NCBI RefSeq assembly: GCF_002115725.1 | Contig: NZ_JFKD01000008.1 | Span: 62,001-126,000, forward strand | Source of the DNA: Marivita cryptomonadis | GTDB lineage: Bacteria; Pseudomonadota; Alphaproteobacteria; Rhodobacterales; Rhodobacteraceae | DNA length: 64,000 bases | Reading direction: 5' to 3' | In this document: positions 18,977-28,345 of the stretch, piece after piece | Layout of the letters: each line of letters begins with the position of its first letter | Position numbering within the stretch: position 1 is the first letter of the stretch | Translations under genes and position numbers: made by a program | The notes under the pieces: model-generated | Database searches by the model: none | Seen by the model: only the letters and a program-made list of their open reading frames with translations | Told to the model about the DNA's origin: nothing

Positions 18977-19432
18977 ATGACCAGATTGGGAACCGCCTGC
19001 CTTCTTGGCCTGCTTTCACTGACCCCAGCGCGGGCCGAACAGGTGGGCGAAGTTGGCGTTGATTGGGTTGGCAATGACATCATCATCGAAGCCATCGCCG
19101 ACCCGGATGTGGCGGGTGTGACCTGCCACATCGCCTATTTCGAACGCGGGCTAATCGACCGGCTGAGCAAAGGCAACTGGTTTGAGGATCCATCGAACGC
19201 GTCAATCTCTTGCCGCCAGACAGGCCCGATAACAATCGGCGATATCGACCGCGACGACGACGGCGAAGACGTATTCCGCGCATCGCGGTCGATCGTTCTC
19301 AAGTCGCTTAGAGTGAAGCGTATCTTCGACGAGAAGAACCAGACGCTGATTTACATCGCCCACGCGGCTGAACTCACGGACGGATCGGCCAAAGTGTCGA
19401 TGTCGACTGTACCGCTTTACGGATCGGACTAA
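18977..19432 (+). CDS. creA: CreA family protein
   Basis: A 151-residue predicted periplasmic protein: signal peptide MTRLGTACLLGLLSLTPARA, then the CreA/DUF1312 core with VGEVGVDWVGNDIIIEAI, DPDVAGVTCHIAYFERG and ASISCRQTGPI. The family is widespread in proteobacteria with no agreed function. It overlaps the last 4 nt of the convergent gph gene. Confidence 0.88.
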   Translation: MTRLGTACLLGLLSLTPARAEQVGEVGVDWVGNDIIIEAIADPDVAGVTCHIAYFERGLIDRLSKGNWFEDPSNASISCRQTGPITIGDIDRDDDGEDVFRASRSIVLKSLRVKRIFDEKNQTLIYIAHAAELTDGSAKVSMSTVPLYGSD

Positions 19433-20091
19433 CCCAGCAGCCGCGTCGCGACTTCGGGCAATTCGTCGAAATGCTGAATGATCGCATCCGGTTCCAGCGC
19501 GGCCATATCGCCACCCGCCGGACCAAAGCCGACCAGCACACAGGCCACGCCCACGGCGCGGGCGGTGTCGCGGTCGGTGACTGTGTCCCCAATCAGACAG
19601 CTTTGTGTAACAATGCCACCTGCCCGCTCGACCGCCGCGATGTAGGGCGCGGCATCGGGTTTACGGGTGGGCAGCGTGTCCGCCCCGATCAATGACCCGA
19701 ACGCGCCGCGCACACCGAGCCGTGTCATCAGCGTCTCTGCAAGGCCTTCGGGCTTGTTGGTACAGATACCCACCGCCATTCCGTTCGACTTAAGGACCTC
19801 GACCGCTTCCATCGCGCCGGGGTAGAGCACGGTGTAGGTGTCAATCGCATCTCCATAGGCCGACAACAGCACCGAGTAGTACTGATCGACCAGTTCGGCG
19901 GAATACTGCCCAGCCCGTTCCAGACCAAGCGTCAGCATCGCTCGCCCGCCTCTTAGCGCCGTTCCCGCATCCGCGACCGGATCAAGCCGGGTCTCAAATC
20001 CCATCTGGTCAAAGCAATGGTTGGCCGCCGCGATCAGGTCGCCACTTGTATCGGCCAGCGTGCCGTCGAGATCGAAAATTACCGTACGCAC
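19429..20091 (-). CDS. gph: Phosphoglycolate phosphatase-type HAD hydrolase
   Basis: A 220-residue haloacid dehalogenase-type phosphatase. Motif I is FDLDGTLADTSGDL, with nucleophile D7 and acid/base D9; motif II is GICTNKP; motif III/IV is KPDAAPY followed by LIGDTVTDRDTARAVG. It probably dephosphorylates 2-phosphoglycolate. The start is GTG at 20091 with CAGGAG eight bases upstream; the longer upstream frame has no family similarity. Confidence 0.88.
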   Translation of the reverse strand: MRTVIFDLDGTLADTSGDLIAAANHCFDQMGFETRLDPVADAGTALRGGRAMLTLGLERAGQYSAELVDQYYSVLLSAYGDAIDTYTVLYPGAMEAVEVLKSNGMAVGICTNKPEGLAETLMTRLGVRGAFGSLIGADTLPTRKPDAAPYIAAVERAGGIVTQSCLIGDTVTDRDTARAVGVACVLVGFGPAGGDMAALEPDAIIQHFDELPEVATRLLG

Positions 20092-20196
20092 TGCGTGTCT
20101 CCTGTCACAAGTCGCAACCATGTGTGAAATCTCGCGCCTTGCGGCACGCCCCAAGACCGATAAAAGGACCACAGGCAAAAGACAAAGAGAAACCTG

Positions 20197-21546
20197 ATGA
20201 GCACAGCATTGGTCATTCTTGCGGCAGGCAAGGGCACCCGCATGGAATCGGACCTTCCGAAAGTCCTGCACAAGATCGGCGGTGCACCGTTGCTGCACCA
20301 CGCCATGCTGTCCGCATCGGCCTTGGAGCCCGAGCGCACCATCGTCGTTACAGGCCACGGTGCGGATCTGGTCGAAGCAGCTGCACAGGATTTCGACGCC
20401 GACGCGATCGCAGTGCGTCAGGACGAACAGCTTGGCACAGCCCATGCTGTCGCACAGGCAAAGACAGCGTTAGACGGGTTCGAGGGCGATGTGATCGTGC
20501 TCTATGGCGACACGCCGTTCATCACCACGGAAACCCTCGAACAAATGATCGCGGCGCGCACGTCAAGTGACGTCGTGGTGCTTGGGTTTGAAGCCGTCGA
20601 CCCCGGCCGGTATGGCCGCCTGATCGTGGACGGCTCTGCGTTGATGCAGATCGTCGAATTCAAGGACGCAACAGAGGCCGAACGCGCGGTGTCGCTTTGC
20701 AACTCGGGTGTGGTTTGCGTCAGCAAGGACCTGCTGTTCGATCTGCTAGGGGCGGTCGGCAATGACAATGCCGCAGGCGAGTACTATCTGCCCGATATTG
20801 TTGGAATCGCCAATGCGCGCGGTCTCAAAGCCACTGCAGTGACCTGCGACGAGGCGGAAACGCTGGGCATCAATTCCCGTCTGGAACTCGCCTCGGCGGA
20901 AGCATTGTTTCAACACTCCAAACGCCGCGCTCTGATCGAAGACGGAGTGATGATGCAGGCCCCTGACACAGTGTTTCTGTCCTTCGACACCATTATCGGC
21001 CGCGACGCGGAAATCGAACCCAACGTGATCTTCGCTCCCGGTGTCACCGTCGAATCCGGTGCACGCATCCGCGCCTTCAGCCATTTGGAAGGTGCCCATG
21101 TCAGCCGTGGCGCAACCGTGGGCCCCTTTGCCCGCCTGCGTCCCGGTGCGGAACTGGCCGAACATGTGCACATCGGTAACTTCGTTGAGATCAAGAACGC
21201 CACTATCGACGAAGGCGCAAAGGTCAATCACCTGACCTACATCGGTGACGCCCAGATCGGCGCGCGTACGAATGTCGGCGCGGGCACCATCACCTGCAAT
21301 TACGACGGCGTGATGAAACATAAGACTATCATTGGCCGCGACACGTTCATTGGATCAAACACAATGCTCATCGCCCCTGTCACGGTCGGCGATGAGGCGA
21401 TGACGGCCACCGCCACAGTGGTGACCAAAGACGTGCCGGATGGGGCAATGGCCATCAGCCGGGCAGAACAGAACAACAAACCGGGATTTGCACGCAAGCT
21501 GTTCAGTATGTTGCGCGCTAAAAAAGCCAAAATGGCAAAGGGTTAG
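20197..21546 (+). CDS. glmU: Bifunctional UDP-N-acetylglucosamine pyrophosphorylase / glucosamine-1-phosphate acetyltransferase
   Basis: The 449-residue enzyme makes UDP-GlcNAc for peptidoglycan and LPS. The N-terminal uridyltransferase domain has LAAGKGTRMESDLPKVLHKI and QLGTAHAV. The C-terminal left-handed beta-helix acetyltransferase (about 250-430) has GNFVEIKNATI and GAGTITCNYDG. glmS starts 4 nt after the stop, so the two successive parts of the pathway are co-expressed. Confidence 0.97.
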   Translation: MSTALVILAAGKGTRMESDLPKVLHKIGGAPLLHHAMLSASALEPERTIVVTGHGADLVEAAAQDFDADAIAVRQDEQLGTAHAVAQAKTALDGFEGDVIVLYGDTPFITTETLEQMIAARTSSDVVVLGFEAVDPGRYGRLIVDGSALMQIVEFKDATEAERAVSLCNSGVVCVSKDLLFDLLGAVGNDNAAGEYYLPDIVGIANARGLKATAVTCDEAETLGINSRLELASAEALFQHSKRRALIEDGVMMQAPDTVFLSFDTIIGRDAEIEPNVIFAPGVTVESGARIRAFSHLEGAHVSRGATVGPFARLRPGAELAEHVHIGNFVEIKNATIDEGAKVNHLTYIGDAQIGARTNVGAGTITCNYDGVMKHKTIIGRDTFIGSNTMLIAPVTVGDEAMTATATVVTKDVPDGAMAISRAEQNNKPGFARKLFSMLRAKKAKMAKG

Positions 21547-21550
21547 GTTT

Positions 21551-23368
21551 ATGTGTGGGATCGTTGGTGTACTGGGTCAGCATGAAGCCGCCCCGCTTTT
21601 GGTCGAAGCCCTCAAACGGCTCGAATATCGCGGCTATGACAGCGCAGGGATCGCCACGGTCAACAATGGCGCTCTGGATCGCCGCCGCGCTGTTGGCAAG
21701 CTGGTGAACCTGTCAGACCTATTGGTGCACGATCCCCTGCCGGGAAAGTCCGGCATAGGCCACACCCGTTGGGCCACCCATGGCGAACCCAACACCCGTA
21801 ACGCCCATCCGCACCAGTCTGGCCCGGTGGCTGTTGTCCACAACGGAATCATCGAGAATTACAAAGACCTGCGCGCAGAACTGGCCGAACACCAGATCAC
21901 GCCGCAGACCGATACCGACACCGAAACCGTCGCGCTGCTGACGCACCACTACATCCAGCAGGGCATGACCCATGTGGACGCAGCCCGCGCGTGCCTTGCA
22001 CGACTGGAAGGGGCGTTCGCGCTGGCGTTCCTGTTCGATGGCGAAGACGATTTGATTGTAGCCGCCCGCAAAGGCAGCCCTCTGGCCATCGGACATGGCG
22101 ACGGCGAGATGTTTGTCGGATCGGATGCCATTGCGCTGGCCCCCATGACCGACACAATCACCTACCTCGAAGAAGGTGACTGCGCCGTACTGACCCGCCA
22201 GACCGTTGATATCTTTGATGAAAGCGGTGCGCGCGTGATGCGCGAAAGCCGGACCATCAACACCGATGCCACCCGCGTCGACAAGGCCGGATACAAGCAC
22301 TTCATGGCCAAGGAAATCGCCGAACAGCCCACCGTTCTGGCAGATGCCCTGCGCGCCTACCTTGATGGCAACACCATTGTCCTGCCTGACACCCTGCCCG
22401 ATTTCGCCAAGATCGACCGGCTCACCATGGTGGCCTGTGGCACCGCCTTCTACGCGTGTCTGACGGCGAAATACTGGTTCGAACAATTGGCACAACTGCC
22501 GGTCGAGGTCGATATCGCCTCCGAATTCCGTTACCGCGAACCCCCGATCACAGCGCGCACTGTGGCCTTGTTCGTGTCCCAATCCGGCGAAACCGCCGAT
22601 ACGCTGGCCGCGCTCCGCTACTGCAAGGGCAAGGCCGACAGCATCGTCTCGGTGGTCAACGTGGCCGAAAGCTCCATCGCGCGAGAAAGCGATGTGGCCC
22701 TGCCGATCCATGCGGGTGTCGAAGTTGGCGTCGCCTCCACCAAGGCGTTCACCTGCCAGCTCAACACGCTGCTCTTACTCGCGCTGCACGCCGCCGTGCA
22801 ACGGGGGGTGATGTCCCACGATGAACTCGCCGACAAGCTAGGGGAATTGCGCGCACTGCCCGGCCTGTTCAATGTCGCGCTTGACCGCGACCCGACAATG
22901 GCGGACGCTGCTCACAAGATTGCCGAAGCGCGGGATGTGCTGTTTCTTGGCCGGGGATTGATGTATCCACTCGCGCTGGAAGGAGCGCTTAAATTAAAGG
23001 AAATCAGCTACATACACGCCGAAGCTTACGCATCAGGTGAACTCAAGCACGGCCCCATCGCCCTGATTGACAAGAACGTCCCGGTGATTGTCATGGCACC
23101 GCGCGACGCGCTGTTTGAAAAAACCGTGTCGAACATGCAAGAAGTCATGGCACGCGGTGGCAAAGTCTGCCTGATCACAGATGCCGCCGGGGCAGAAGCT
23201 GCGGGTGCTGATGTTTGGCGCACCGTGATCCTTCCTGCAGTGGACCCAATCCTGTCACCCCTGCTTTATGCCCTGCCCGCGCAGCTAATCGCCTATCACG
23301 CGGCAATCGCCAAAGGCACCGATGTGGACCAACCACGCAATCTTGCAAAATCCGTCACAGTCGAATGA
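21551..23368 (+). CDS. glmS: Glutamine--fructose-6-phosphate aminotransferase (isomerizing)
   Basis: This 605-residue enzyme makes glucosamine-6-phosphate. The N-terminal glutamine amidotransferase domain starts at catalytic Cys2 (MCGIVGVLG), with EYRGYDSAG and GHTRWATHG. Two SIS sugar-isomerase domains follow (ACGTAFYA, SQSGETADTLAALR, and the C-terminal NLAKSVTVE). The upstream frame overlapping glmU is not used. No glmS ribozyme is present, as expected in an alphaproteobacterium. Confidence 0.97.
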   Translation: MCGIVGVLGQHEAAPLLVEALKRLEYRGYDSAGIATVNNGALDRRRAVGKLVNLSDLLVHDPLPGKSGIGHTRWATHGEPNTRNAHPHQSGPVAVVHNGIIENYKDLRAELAEHQITPQTDTDTETVALLTHHYIQQGMTHVDAARACLARLEGAFALAFLFDGEDDLIVAARKGSPLAIGHGDGEMFVGSDAIALAPMTDTITYLEEGDCAVLTRQTVDIFDESGARVMRESRTINTDATRVDKAGYKHFMAKEIAEQPTVLADALRAYLDGNTIVLPDTLPDFAKIDRLTMVACGTAFYACLTAKYWFEQLAQLPVEVDIASEFRYREPPITARTVALFVSQSGETADTLAALRYCKGKADSIVSVVNVAESSIARESDVALPIHAGVEVGVASTKAFTCQLNTLLLLALHAAVQRGVMSHDELADKLGELRALPGLFNVALDRDPTMADAAHKIAEARDVLFLGRGLMYPLALEGALKLKEISYIHAEAYASGELKHGPIALIDKNVPVIVMAPRDALFEKTVSNMQEVMARGGKVCLITDAAGAEAAGADVWRTVILPAVDPILSPLLYALPAQLIAYHAAIAKGTDVDQPRNLAKSVTVE

Positions 23369-24048
23369 CGCTGGACGATGCACTGGCCGAACTGCGCGCC
23401 AAGGCAGAGCCGGGGCGTGCAGAACAAATGGCTGCCTACCACAAGGTCGACCGCCCATATCTGGGCGTCGCCAATCCCAATACGGACATGCTGGTCCGCG
23501 AGTGGCGTCAGGCGATGGACCTCGAAACCCGCCTCATGCTTGCGCACGATCTTTGGCAGACCAACATTTTCGAGGCCCGCGTCGCCGCAGCCAAACTGCT
23601 GACGCAGGCACGGATCAAACCCTCTGACGAAAGCGCATGGGATCTCATCACCTCGTGGGTGCCCGATTTCGACAGCTGGGCGATCGCGGATCATGCCTGC
23701 ATGGCCGGTCAACGTCGCCTGACGGCAGACCCCACACGTCTGGATGTGGTCGAAACCTGGATCACAAGCGATCATATGTGGAGCAGACGCGCGGCGCTGG
23801 TCATTACCCTGCCCTGGACCAAGCAGAATCACCCCACGCAGGCCGAAACCCTCGCACGGGACCGAATCCTAGGCTGGGCTTCGACTTATGTGACCGATCC
23901 CGACTGGTTCATCCAGAAAGCGGTCGCATGGTGGCTGCGCGATCTGTCCAAACACGACCCAGACCGCACCCGTGCGTTTCTGGCGACCTATGGCGACCAG
24001 ATGAAATCCTTCGCGCGCAAAGAAGCCTCGCGGCACTTACCCGCCTGA
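23365..24048 (+). CDS. DNA alkylation repair protein, AlkD-like
   Basis: A 227-residue all-helical HEAT-repeat-like protein of the DNA alkylation repair (AlkD/AlkC) family. The segments NTDMLVREWRQ, RLMLAHDLWQTNIFEARVAA, SWAIADHACM, WSRRAALVITLPW and the C-terminal WFIQKAVAWWLRDLSKHDP are typical. Such glycosylases remove cationic alkylated bases without base flipping. Its ATG overlaps the glmS stop by 4 nt, a curious pairing of DNA repair with amino sugar synthesis. The last 12 nt overlap the convergent lipoprotein gene. Confidence 0.88.
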   Translation: MTLDDALAELRAKAEPGRAEQMAAYHKVDRPYLGVANPNTDMLVREWRQAMDLETRLMLAHDLWQTNIFEARVAAAKLLTQARIKPSDESAWDLITSWVPDFDSWAIADHACMAGQRRLTADPTRLDVVETWITSDHMWSRRAALVITLPWTKQNHPTQAETLARDRILGWASTYVTDPDWFIQKAVAWWLRDLSKHDPDRTRAFLATYGDQMKSFARKEASRHLPA

Positions 24049-24522
24049 AAACACCTGCACCTCTGCCAGATCGGTCAGAGGCACACCAATCAGGCGCATC
24101 GCAGGCAGCGACAAACGACTCCCCCCCCCGTCGATCGGGATCAGATCGACCTGAACGGATTCGCCGGTGGCGGGATACAGAACGCGGCCCTTGGCGGGCG
24201 CAGACACAAGCGATGTCTCAAGCCAGAAACCCGGCTGCGCGGGGCTGCCTAAGGACACAACGGTGCTCCCCAAAGCCTGTTCCGCACTTGCAGCTGTAGG
24301 GGCCACTGCCGCAGCCCGTTCCTCGGCGGTTGTGGTGTCAAACTCATCCACCGTACGCGCATTTGTCGGAGGCAGACGTACCTCTGTCTGCAGGGCATCG
24401 GGGCGCGATTGCGGTCGGGTTTGCCCCTCGCTTTGTGTCGGGTTTGCGGATGGCAAAAGCCCAACTTGACCGCAGCCCGCCAGAATCCCGCAAAGCCCCA
24501 GAATTCCAACCGTCTTTCGCAT
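24037..24522 (-). CDS. Predicted lipoprotein of unknown function
   Basis: A 161-residue protein with a lipoprotein signal ([20 protein letters not shown], lipidated Cys17 in LAGC). A Ser/Thr/Pro-rich region (about 20-90) and a compact C-terminal domain ([18 protein letters not shown], then [20 protein letters not shown]) follow. The IDGGGS segment is encoded by a run of nine G on the coding strand (24121-24129), a slippage-prone tract. It is divergent from moaA, with an 80-nt gap. No family is recognised. Confidence 0.75.
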   Translation of the reverse strand: MRKTVGILGLCGILAGCGQVGLLPSANPTQSEGQTRPQSRPDALQTEVRLPPTNARTVDEFDTTTAEERAAAVAPTAASAEQALGSTVVSLGSPAQPGFWLETSLVSAPAKGRVLYPATGESVQVDLIPIDGGGSRLSLPAMRLIGVPLTDLAEVQVFSGG

Positions 24523-24602
24523 CAGAGCCTCCGACCTTCGTCTTGCATTTCAGTGTTGCACCATACTTGCTCACTCTCCGACGAAAGGCTAGGCTCGCAA
24601 GC

Positions 24603-25607
24603 ATGACACCGCTTATTGACCCCTTCCAGCGCGCGATCACCTATCTGCGCGTCTCCGTCACCGACCGCTGCGATTTCCGTTGCGTCTACTGCATGTCGGA
24701 AAACATGACCTTCCTGCCCAAGAAGGAACTGCTCACGCTGGAAGAGCTGGATCGTATGTGTTCGACCTTCATTGGCTTGGGAGTCGAAAAACTGCGGATC
24801 ACCGGCGGCGAACCACTTGTTCGTCGGGATATCATGACCTTCTTCCGGTCGATGACGCGCCACCTCGAAGCTGGCACACTCAAGGAACTCACGCTGACCA
24901 CCAATGGCTCGCAGCTCGACCGTTTCGCAGATGATCTCTACGCTGCTGGCGTCCGCCGCATCAACATCTCGCTCGACACGCTGGACGACCAGAAATTCGC
25001 CGATATCACCCGCTGGGGCCGTCTGCCGCAAGTCATCAAGGGGATTGACGCCGCGCAGAAAGCCGGGATGCGGGTCAAGATAAACACTGTGGCGCTCAAA
25101 GGCTTCAACGAGGACGAGCTCTTCACCCTCACCGAATGGTGCCACAACCGCGACATGGACCTCACCTTCATCGAAGTGATGCCGATGGGCGATATCGGCA
25201 ACGAGGACCGTCTCGGCCAGTATTGGAAACTCAGCGACCTGCGGGACGAGCTGCGCAAACAGTTCACCCTGACCGACCTGCCCGAACGCACGGGCGGCCC
25301 CGCCCGCTATGTCCGGGTCGAGGAAACAGGCCAGAAGATCGGCTTCATCACACCGCTCACGCATAATTTCTGCGAAAGCTGCAACCGCGTGCGCCTGACA
25401 TGCACCGGAGAGCTGTTCATGTGCTTGGGCCAAGAAGACAATGCCGACCTGCGCTCGGCCCTGCGCAACCACCCAAGCAGCGACGCCCCGCTGGAACAGG
25501 CGATCCGCGACGCGATCGCGCTGAAACCCAAGGGGCATGATTTCGACTATTCCCGTCAGACCGTGGATGGCCGGGTCTCGCGCCATATGAGCCATACCGG
25601 CGGCTGA
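24603..25607 (+). CDS. moaA: GTP 3',8-cyclase MoaA
   Basis: A radical-SAM enzyme for the first step of molybdenum cofactor synthesis. The N-terminal [4Fe-4S] ligands are C23, C27 and C30 (CDFRCVYC). The C-terminal cluster ligands are in [14 protein letters not shown], and the protein ends in the conserved Gly-Gly (HTGG) needed for activity. The length of 334 aa is normal. The ATG at 24603 fits the family start ([20 protein letters not shown]). Confidence 0.97.
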   Translation: MTPLIDPFQRAITYLRVSVTDRCDFRCVYCMSENMTFLPKKELLTLEELDRMCSTFIGLGVEKLRITGGEPLVRRDIMTFFRSMTRHLEAGTLKELTLTTNGSQLDRFADDLYAAGVRRINISLDTLDDQKFADITRWGRLPQVIKGIDAAQKAGMRVKINTVALKGFNEDELFTLTEWCHNRDMDLTFIEVMPMGDIGNEDRLGQYWKLSDLRDELRKQFTLTDLPERTGGPARYVRVEETGQKIGFITPLTHNFCESCNRVRLTCTGELFMCLGQEDNADLRSALRNHPSSDAPLEQAIRDAIALKPKGHDFDYSRQTVDGRVSRHMSHTGG

Positions 25608-25619
25608 ACCGTAGGACCT

Positions 25620-25670
25620 GCGAGGGGCCAGCCCCTCGCGCTCCCCGAGATATTTTTAGCCCAAAGAAAC
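25620..25670 (-). repeat. Dispersed repeat family A, copy 1
   Basis: Read on the minus strand it starts GTTTCTTTGGGCTAAAAATA, continues TCTCGGGGAG and ends in a 9-bp hairpin, GCGAGGGGC-TG-GCCCCTCGC. Copies lie at 25815-25859 and 38483-38546. The hairpin (25620-25639) sits 13 nt after the moaA stop and can serve as its terminator. Confidence 0.65.
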
Positions 25671-25685
25671 GATCTATTAACGATA

Positions 25686-25805
25686 GAGCGCTACCCAGTA
25701 AGCGCGGTACAGGCGGAGGCGCCGATGACCGTGCCCGAAGAAGCCTCTGATCATTCAGATTGCTTCACCGCCCGTCACGTCATGCACGTGGCGGGCGATT
25801 TGGTT
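25686..25805 (+). ncRNA. Candidate structured small RNA
   Basis: The stretch holds a GCGCT/AGCGC hairpin (25688-25705), a TCTGA/TCAGA hairpin (25746-25759) and a strong intrinsic terminator (25769-25797) followed by ATTTGGTTTATT. The moaA terminator hairpin lies upstream, so a separate terminator here has no other gene to serve on the plus strand. No known RNA family is recognised. The alternative is a small coding gene (see 25725-25892). Confidence 0.3.
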
Positions 25806-25892
25806 TATTGTGGATTTCTTTGGGCCACAAATACCTCGGGGTTTGGGGCAGCGCCCCAACCGCTTGATGCGCCGAAGGCGCAGAAAGCATAA
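25725..25892 (+). CDS. Possible 55-residue small protein (doubtful)
   Basis: An ATG at 25725 with GGAGG five bases upstream opens a 55-codon frame beginning MTVPEEASDHSDCF. It runs through the terminator hairpin and the family A repeat before stopping at 25892, so the second half is repeat-derived and the frame may be accidental. The good ribosome site is the only positive evidence. No family is recognised. Confidence 0.2.
   Translation: MTVPEEASDHSDCFTARHVMHVAGDLVYCGFLWATNTSGFGAAPQPLDAPKAQKA
25769..25797 (+). terminator. Strong intrinsic terminator
   Basis: CGCCCG-T-CACGT pairs with ACGTG-G-CGGGCG around a CATGC loop, a 12-bp stem with one T-G wobble, followed by ATTTGGTTTATT. It would end a short transcript starting after moaA. 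Confidence 0.7.
25815..25859 (+). repeat. Dispersed repeat family A, copy 2
   Basis: TTTCTTTGGGCCACAAATAC, then CTCGGGGTTTGGGGCAGCGCC, ending CCAAC. The end is a GGGGC/GCCCC hairpin. It matches copies at 25620-25670 (other strand) and 38483-38546. Confidence 0.65.
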
Positions 25893-25919
25893 ACCTGTGC
25901 GCCGCAGGCGCTCACCTGA

Positions 25920-27014
25920 TCACACTCGCGAAATCTGACCACCGCCGACGGGCGCGCGCACGCCCGTGGTGCCCGGAGCCGAGGTCGGCAACCCGCGCAT
26001 CACGCGGACCGCGAGGTAGGCGAAAGCCTGCGCCTCGAGCATGTCTCCGTTCAGCCCAACCGCCTCAACGGGCCGCACAGGGCAATCCAGAGCAGACGTC
26101 AGCATCGCCATCATCACCGGATTGTGCCGCCCACCTCCGGTGACCAAGACACGTTGCGGCGCGACCGGACAATGCTCCATCCCCTGCATCACAGCCGCCG
26201 CCGCCATGGCCGTCATGGTGGCCGCCGCATCGGCGTCGTCCAATTCACGAACAAGATCAAGCATGAGGGAGAAGTCGTTTCGATCCAGAGACTTGGGCGG
26301 CATTTTTCGGAAATACCCTTCCTCGAGGAACAACTCCAAAGCGCCGTCCACCACCTGTCCTTGCGCGGCCAAAGTGCCGTCTTTGTCGAAGGCAACGCCG
26401 CGCCGCTCCATCATCAGATCGTTGATCGGCGCGTTGGCCGGGCCGGTGTCGAAGGCCAGTAATGCGCCCTCGCCTTCAGGTGCGGTCGACAAAGGATCGA
26501 CCCAAGTGAGGTTCCCAACACCGCCCAGGTTCAGGAATGCCAATGGCGCATCCGCCCCGATCCATTTCGCACAAGCCCAGTGAAAGAACGGTGCAAGAGG
26601 TGCGCCTTCGCCCCCCAACTCCACGTCGTTCGATCGGAAATCCCAGACCACCGAACGCCCCAAAGCTTCCCCCAATGCCGCGCCATCACCCAACTGGTGT
26701 GTGCCGCGCCCCTGCGGCTCATGCGCGAGGGTCTGGCCGTGAAAGCCGATCACGTCAGCCTCAAAACCTTGCAACGCCGCAAAATGGGACCGAAATACAA
26801 CCTCGGCAGCCTCTGCAAGATCATCCCCCGGCCACTTGCCAAGGGCCGCGCGCAGCACCGCCTGTTCCGCGTCCGAGTAGCCCCGATACCCCGACGCGCC
26901 AAACTCGGAAATCGTCACACCGTCGGTCAGGACCAGCGCCGCATCGACCCCGTCCAGAGATGTGCCCGACATCGCGCCCAAGGCCCAGATCGGATCTGCC
27001 AACTTGCCCTTCAC
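25920..27014 (-). CDS. anmK: Anhydro-N-acetylmuramic acid kinase
   Basis: An ASKHA-fold sugar kinase that recycles anhydro-MurNAc from peptidoglycan turnover. The phosphate-binding [15 protein letters not shown], the catalytic-region [43 protein letters not shown] and [13 protein letters not shown] motifs are all present. The start is probably GTG at 27014 (364 aa, with AGGGGA upstream). An ATG at 27047 would add 11 residues but has no ribosome site and lies beside a TATAGAAT sequence that could be the -10 element. It is divergent from tyrS. Confidence 0.92.
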   Translation of the reverse strand: MKGKLADPIWALGAMSGTSLDGVDAALVLTDGVTISEFGASGYRGYSDAEQAVLRAALGKWPGDDLAEAAEVVFRSHFAALQGFEADVIGFHGQTLAHEPQGRGTHQLGDGAALGEALGRSVVWDFRSNDVELGGEGAPLAPFFHWACAKWIGADAPLAFLNLGGVGNLTWVDPLSTAPEGEGALLAFDTGPANAPINDLMMERRGVAFDKDGTLAAQGQVVDGALELFLEEGYFRKMPPKSLDRNDFSLMLDLVRELDDADAAATMTAMAAAAVMQGMEHCPVAPQRVLVTGGGRHNPVMMAMLTSALDCPVRPVEAVGLNGDMLEAQAFAYLAVRVMRGLPTSAPGTTGVRAPVGGGQISRV

Positions 27015-27069
27015 CTTTTCCCCTGCCCTGCGTATAGCTGCCCTCATTATTCTATAACGAGGCAACCCC

Positions 27070-28320
27070 ATGACCTACCATCCCAAATCGGACTTCATGC
27101 GCGTCATGATGGAGCGTGGCTTTCTGGCCGATTGCACCGATTATCAAGGCCTTGATGAGGCACTGATCGCTGGGGTGGTTCCAACCTATATCGGCTATGA
27201 TGCCACCGCGAAATCGCTGCATGTGGGACATCTGCTGAACATCATGATGTTGCGCTGGCTGCAAAAGACCGGGCACAAGCCGATCACCCTGATGGGCGGC
27301 GGCACCACCAAGGTGGGGGATCCCAGCTTTCGCGCCGATGAGCGCCCGCTGCTGACGCCTGCCCAGATCGACGACAATATCGACGGCATGAAGCAGGTCT
27401 TTGCCAAGTACCTGACCTATGGCGACGGTGCGACCGATGCCATCATGCTCAACAATGCCGAATGGTTGGATCAGCTGAACTACCTCGATTTCCTGCGCGA
27501 CATCGGACGGCATTTCAGCGTCAACCGCATGCTGTCGTTCGAATCCGTGAAATCGCGCCTCGACCGCGAACAAAGCCTCAGCTTTCTCGAATTCAACTAC
27601 ATGATCCTGCAGGCCTACGACTTCCTTGAATTGAACCGCCGCTACGGCTGTCTTCTACAGATGGGCGGATCGGACCAGTGGGGCAATATCGTCAACGGCA
27701 TTGACCTGACCCGCCGCGTGCTGGATCACGAGATCTACGGCCTCACCTCGCCGCTTTTGACCACCAGCGACGGCAAGAAGATGGGCAAAAGCCAGGGCGG
27801 CGCGATGTGGCTCAATGCCGACATGCTGTCACCTTATGAGTTCTGGCAGTTCTGGCGCAACACCACCGACGCCGATGTCGGCCGCTTCCTCAAGCTCTAT
27901 ACCGAGCTGCCGATCGAGGAATGCGATCGCCTTGGCGCGCTCGAAGGGTCCGAAATCAATGACGCTAAGATCGTACTCGCCAACGAGGTCACAGCCCTGT
28001 GCCACGGGGCCGAGGCCGCAGCGACAGCCGAAGCGACCGCGCGCGAAGTGTTCGAAAAGGGCGGTGTGGGCGATGACCTTCCGACAATCGCCCTCACCTC
28101 GGACGAGGTCAGAGACGGTATCTCGATTGTGCAGTTGATCGTCCGGTCAGGTCTTGCGAAAACCGGCAAAGAGGCCAAGCGCCTGATCGCCGAGAATGGT
28201 GCAAAAATCGACGATCAACCGCTCACCGACGCGGGGCTGATGATCGACGCAAGCGCCCTGTCAAACCCGATCAAGCTTAGTGCCGGCAAGAAACGCCACG
28301 CGCTGGTGAAACTCGGCTAA
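27070..28320 (+). CDS. tyrS: Tyrosyl-tRNA synthetase
   Basis: A class I aminoacyl-tRNA synthetase of 416 aa. The HIGH-like motif is HVGHLLN, the KMSKS-like loop is KKMGKSQGG, and tyrosine-binding segments are [14 protein letters not shown] and [13 protein letters not shown]-terminal S4-like RNA-binding domain ([19 protein letters not shown]) is intact. The GAGG ribosome site lies 7 nt before the ATG. Confidence 0.97.
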   Translation: MTYHPKSDFMRVMMERGFLADCTDYQGLDEALIAGVVPTYIGYDATAKSLHVGHLLNIMMLRWLQKTGHKPITLMGGGTTKVGDPSFRADERPLLTPAQIDDNIDGMKQVFAKYLTYGDGATDAIMLNNAEWLDQLNYLDFLRDIGRHFSVNRMLSFESVKSRLDREQSLSFLEFNYMILQAYDFLELNRRYGCLLQMGGSDQWGNIVNGIDLTRRVLDHEIYGLTSPLLTTSDGKKMGKSQGGAMWLNADMLSPYEFWQFWRNTTDADVGRFLKLYTELPIEECDRLGALEGSEINDAKIVLANEVTALCHGAEAAATAEATAREVFEKGGVGDDLPTIALTSDEVRDGISIVQLIVRSGLAKTGKEAKRLIAENGAKIDDQPLTDAGLMIDASALSNPIKLSAGKKRHALVKLG

Positions 28321-28327
28321 CACTGGG

Positions 28328-28344
28328 CCGGCGCGGCGCGCCGG
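28328..28344. terminator. GC-rich hairpin between tyrS and the DUF3179 gene
   Basis: CCGGCGC-GGC-GCGCCGG, a perfect 7-bp stem, lies in the 25-nt gap between two convergent genes and may end transcription from both sides. It has no T-run. Confidence 0.5.
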
Positions 28345-28345
28345 T

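Larger units (their letters stand above)
25608..25919. other. Intergenic region after moaA with hairpins, repeats and a possible small gene or RNA
   Basis: These 312 nt between moaA and the convergent anmK end hold, in order: a moaA terminator-like hairpin within a dispersed repeat (25620-25670), a structured stretch with two short hairpins, a strong terminator (25769-25797), a second repeat copy (25815-25859) and a short GC-rich hairpin (TGCGCC..GGCGCA) near 25868. A 55-codon open frame (25725-25892) also crosses the region. Confidence 0.6.

Noticed and set aside
20092..20445. N-terminal extension of gph to 20445
   Set aside because: It runs over the glmU start on the other strand and has no HAD similarity; the GTG at 20091 has a good ribosome site.
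21440..21550. glmS start upstream at 21440
   Set aside because: Catalytic cysteine must be residue 2, which fixes the start at 21551.
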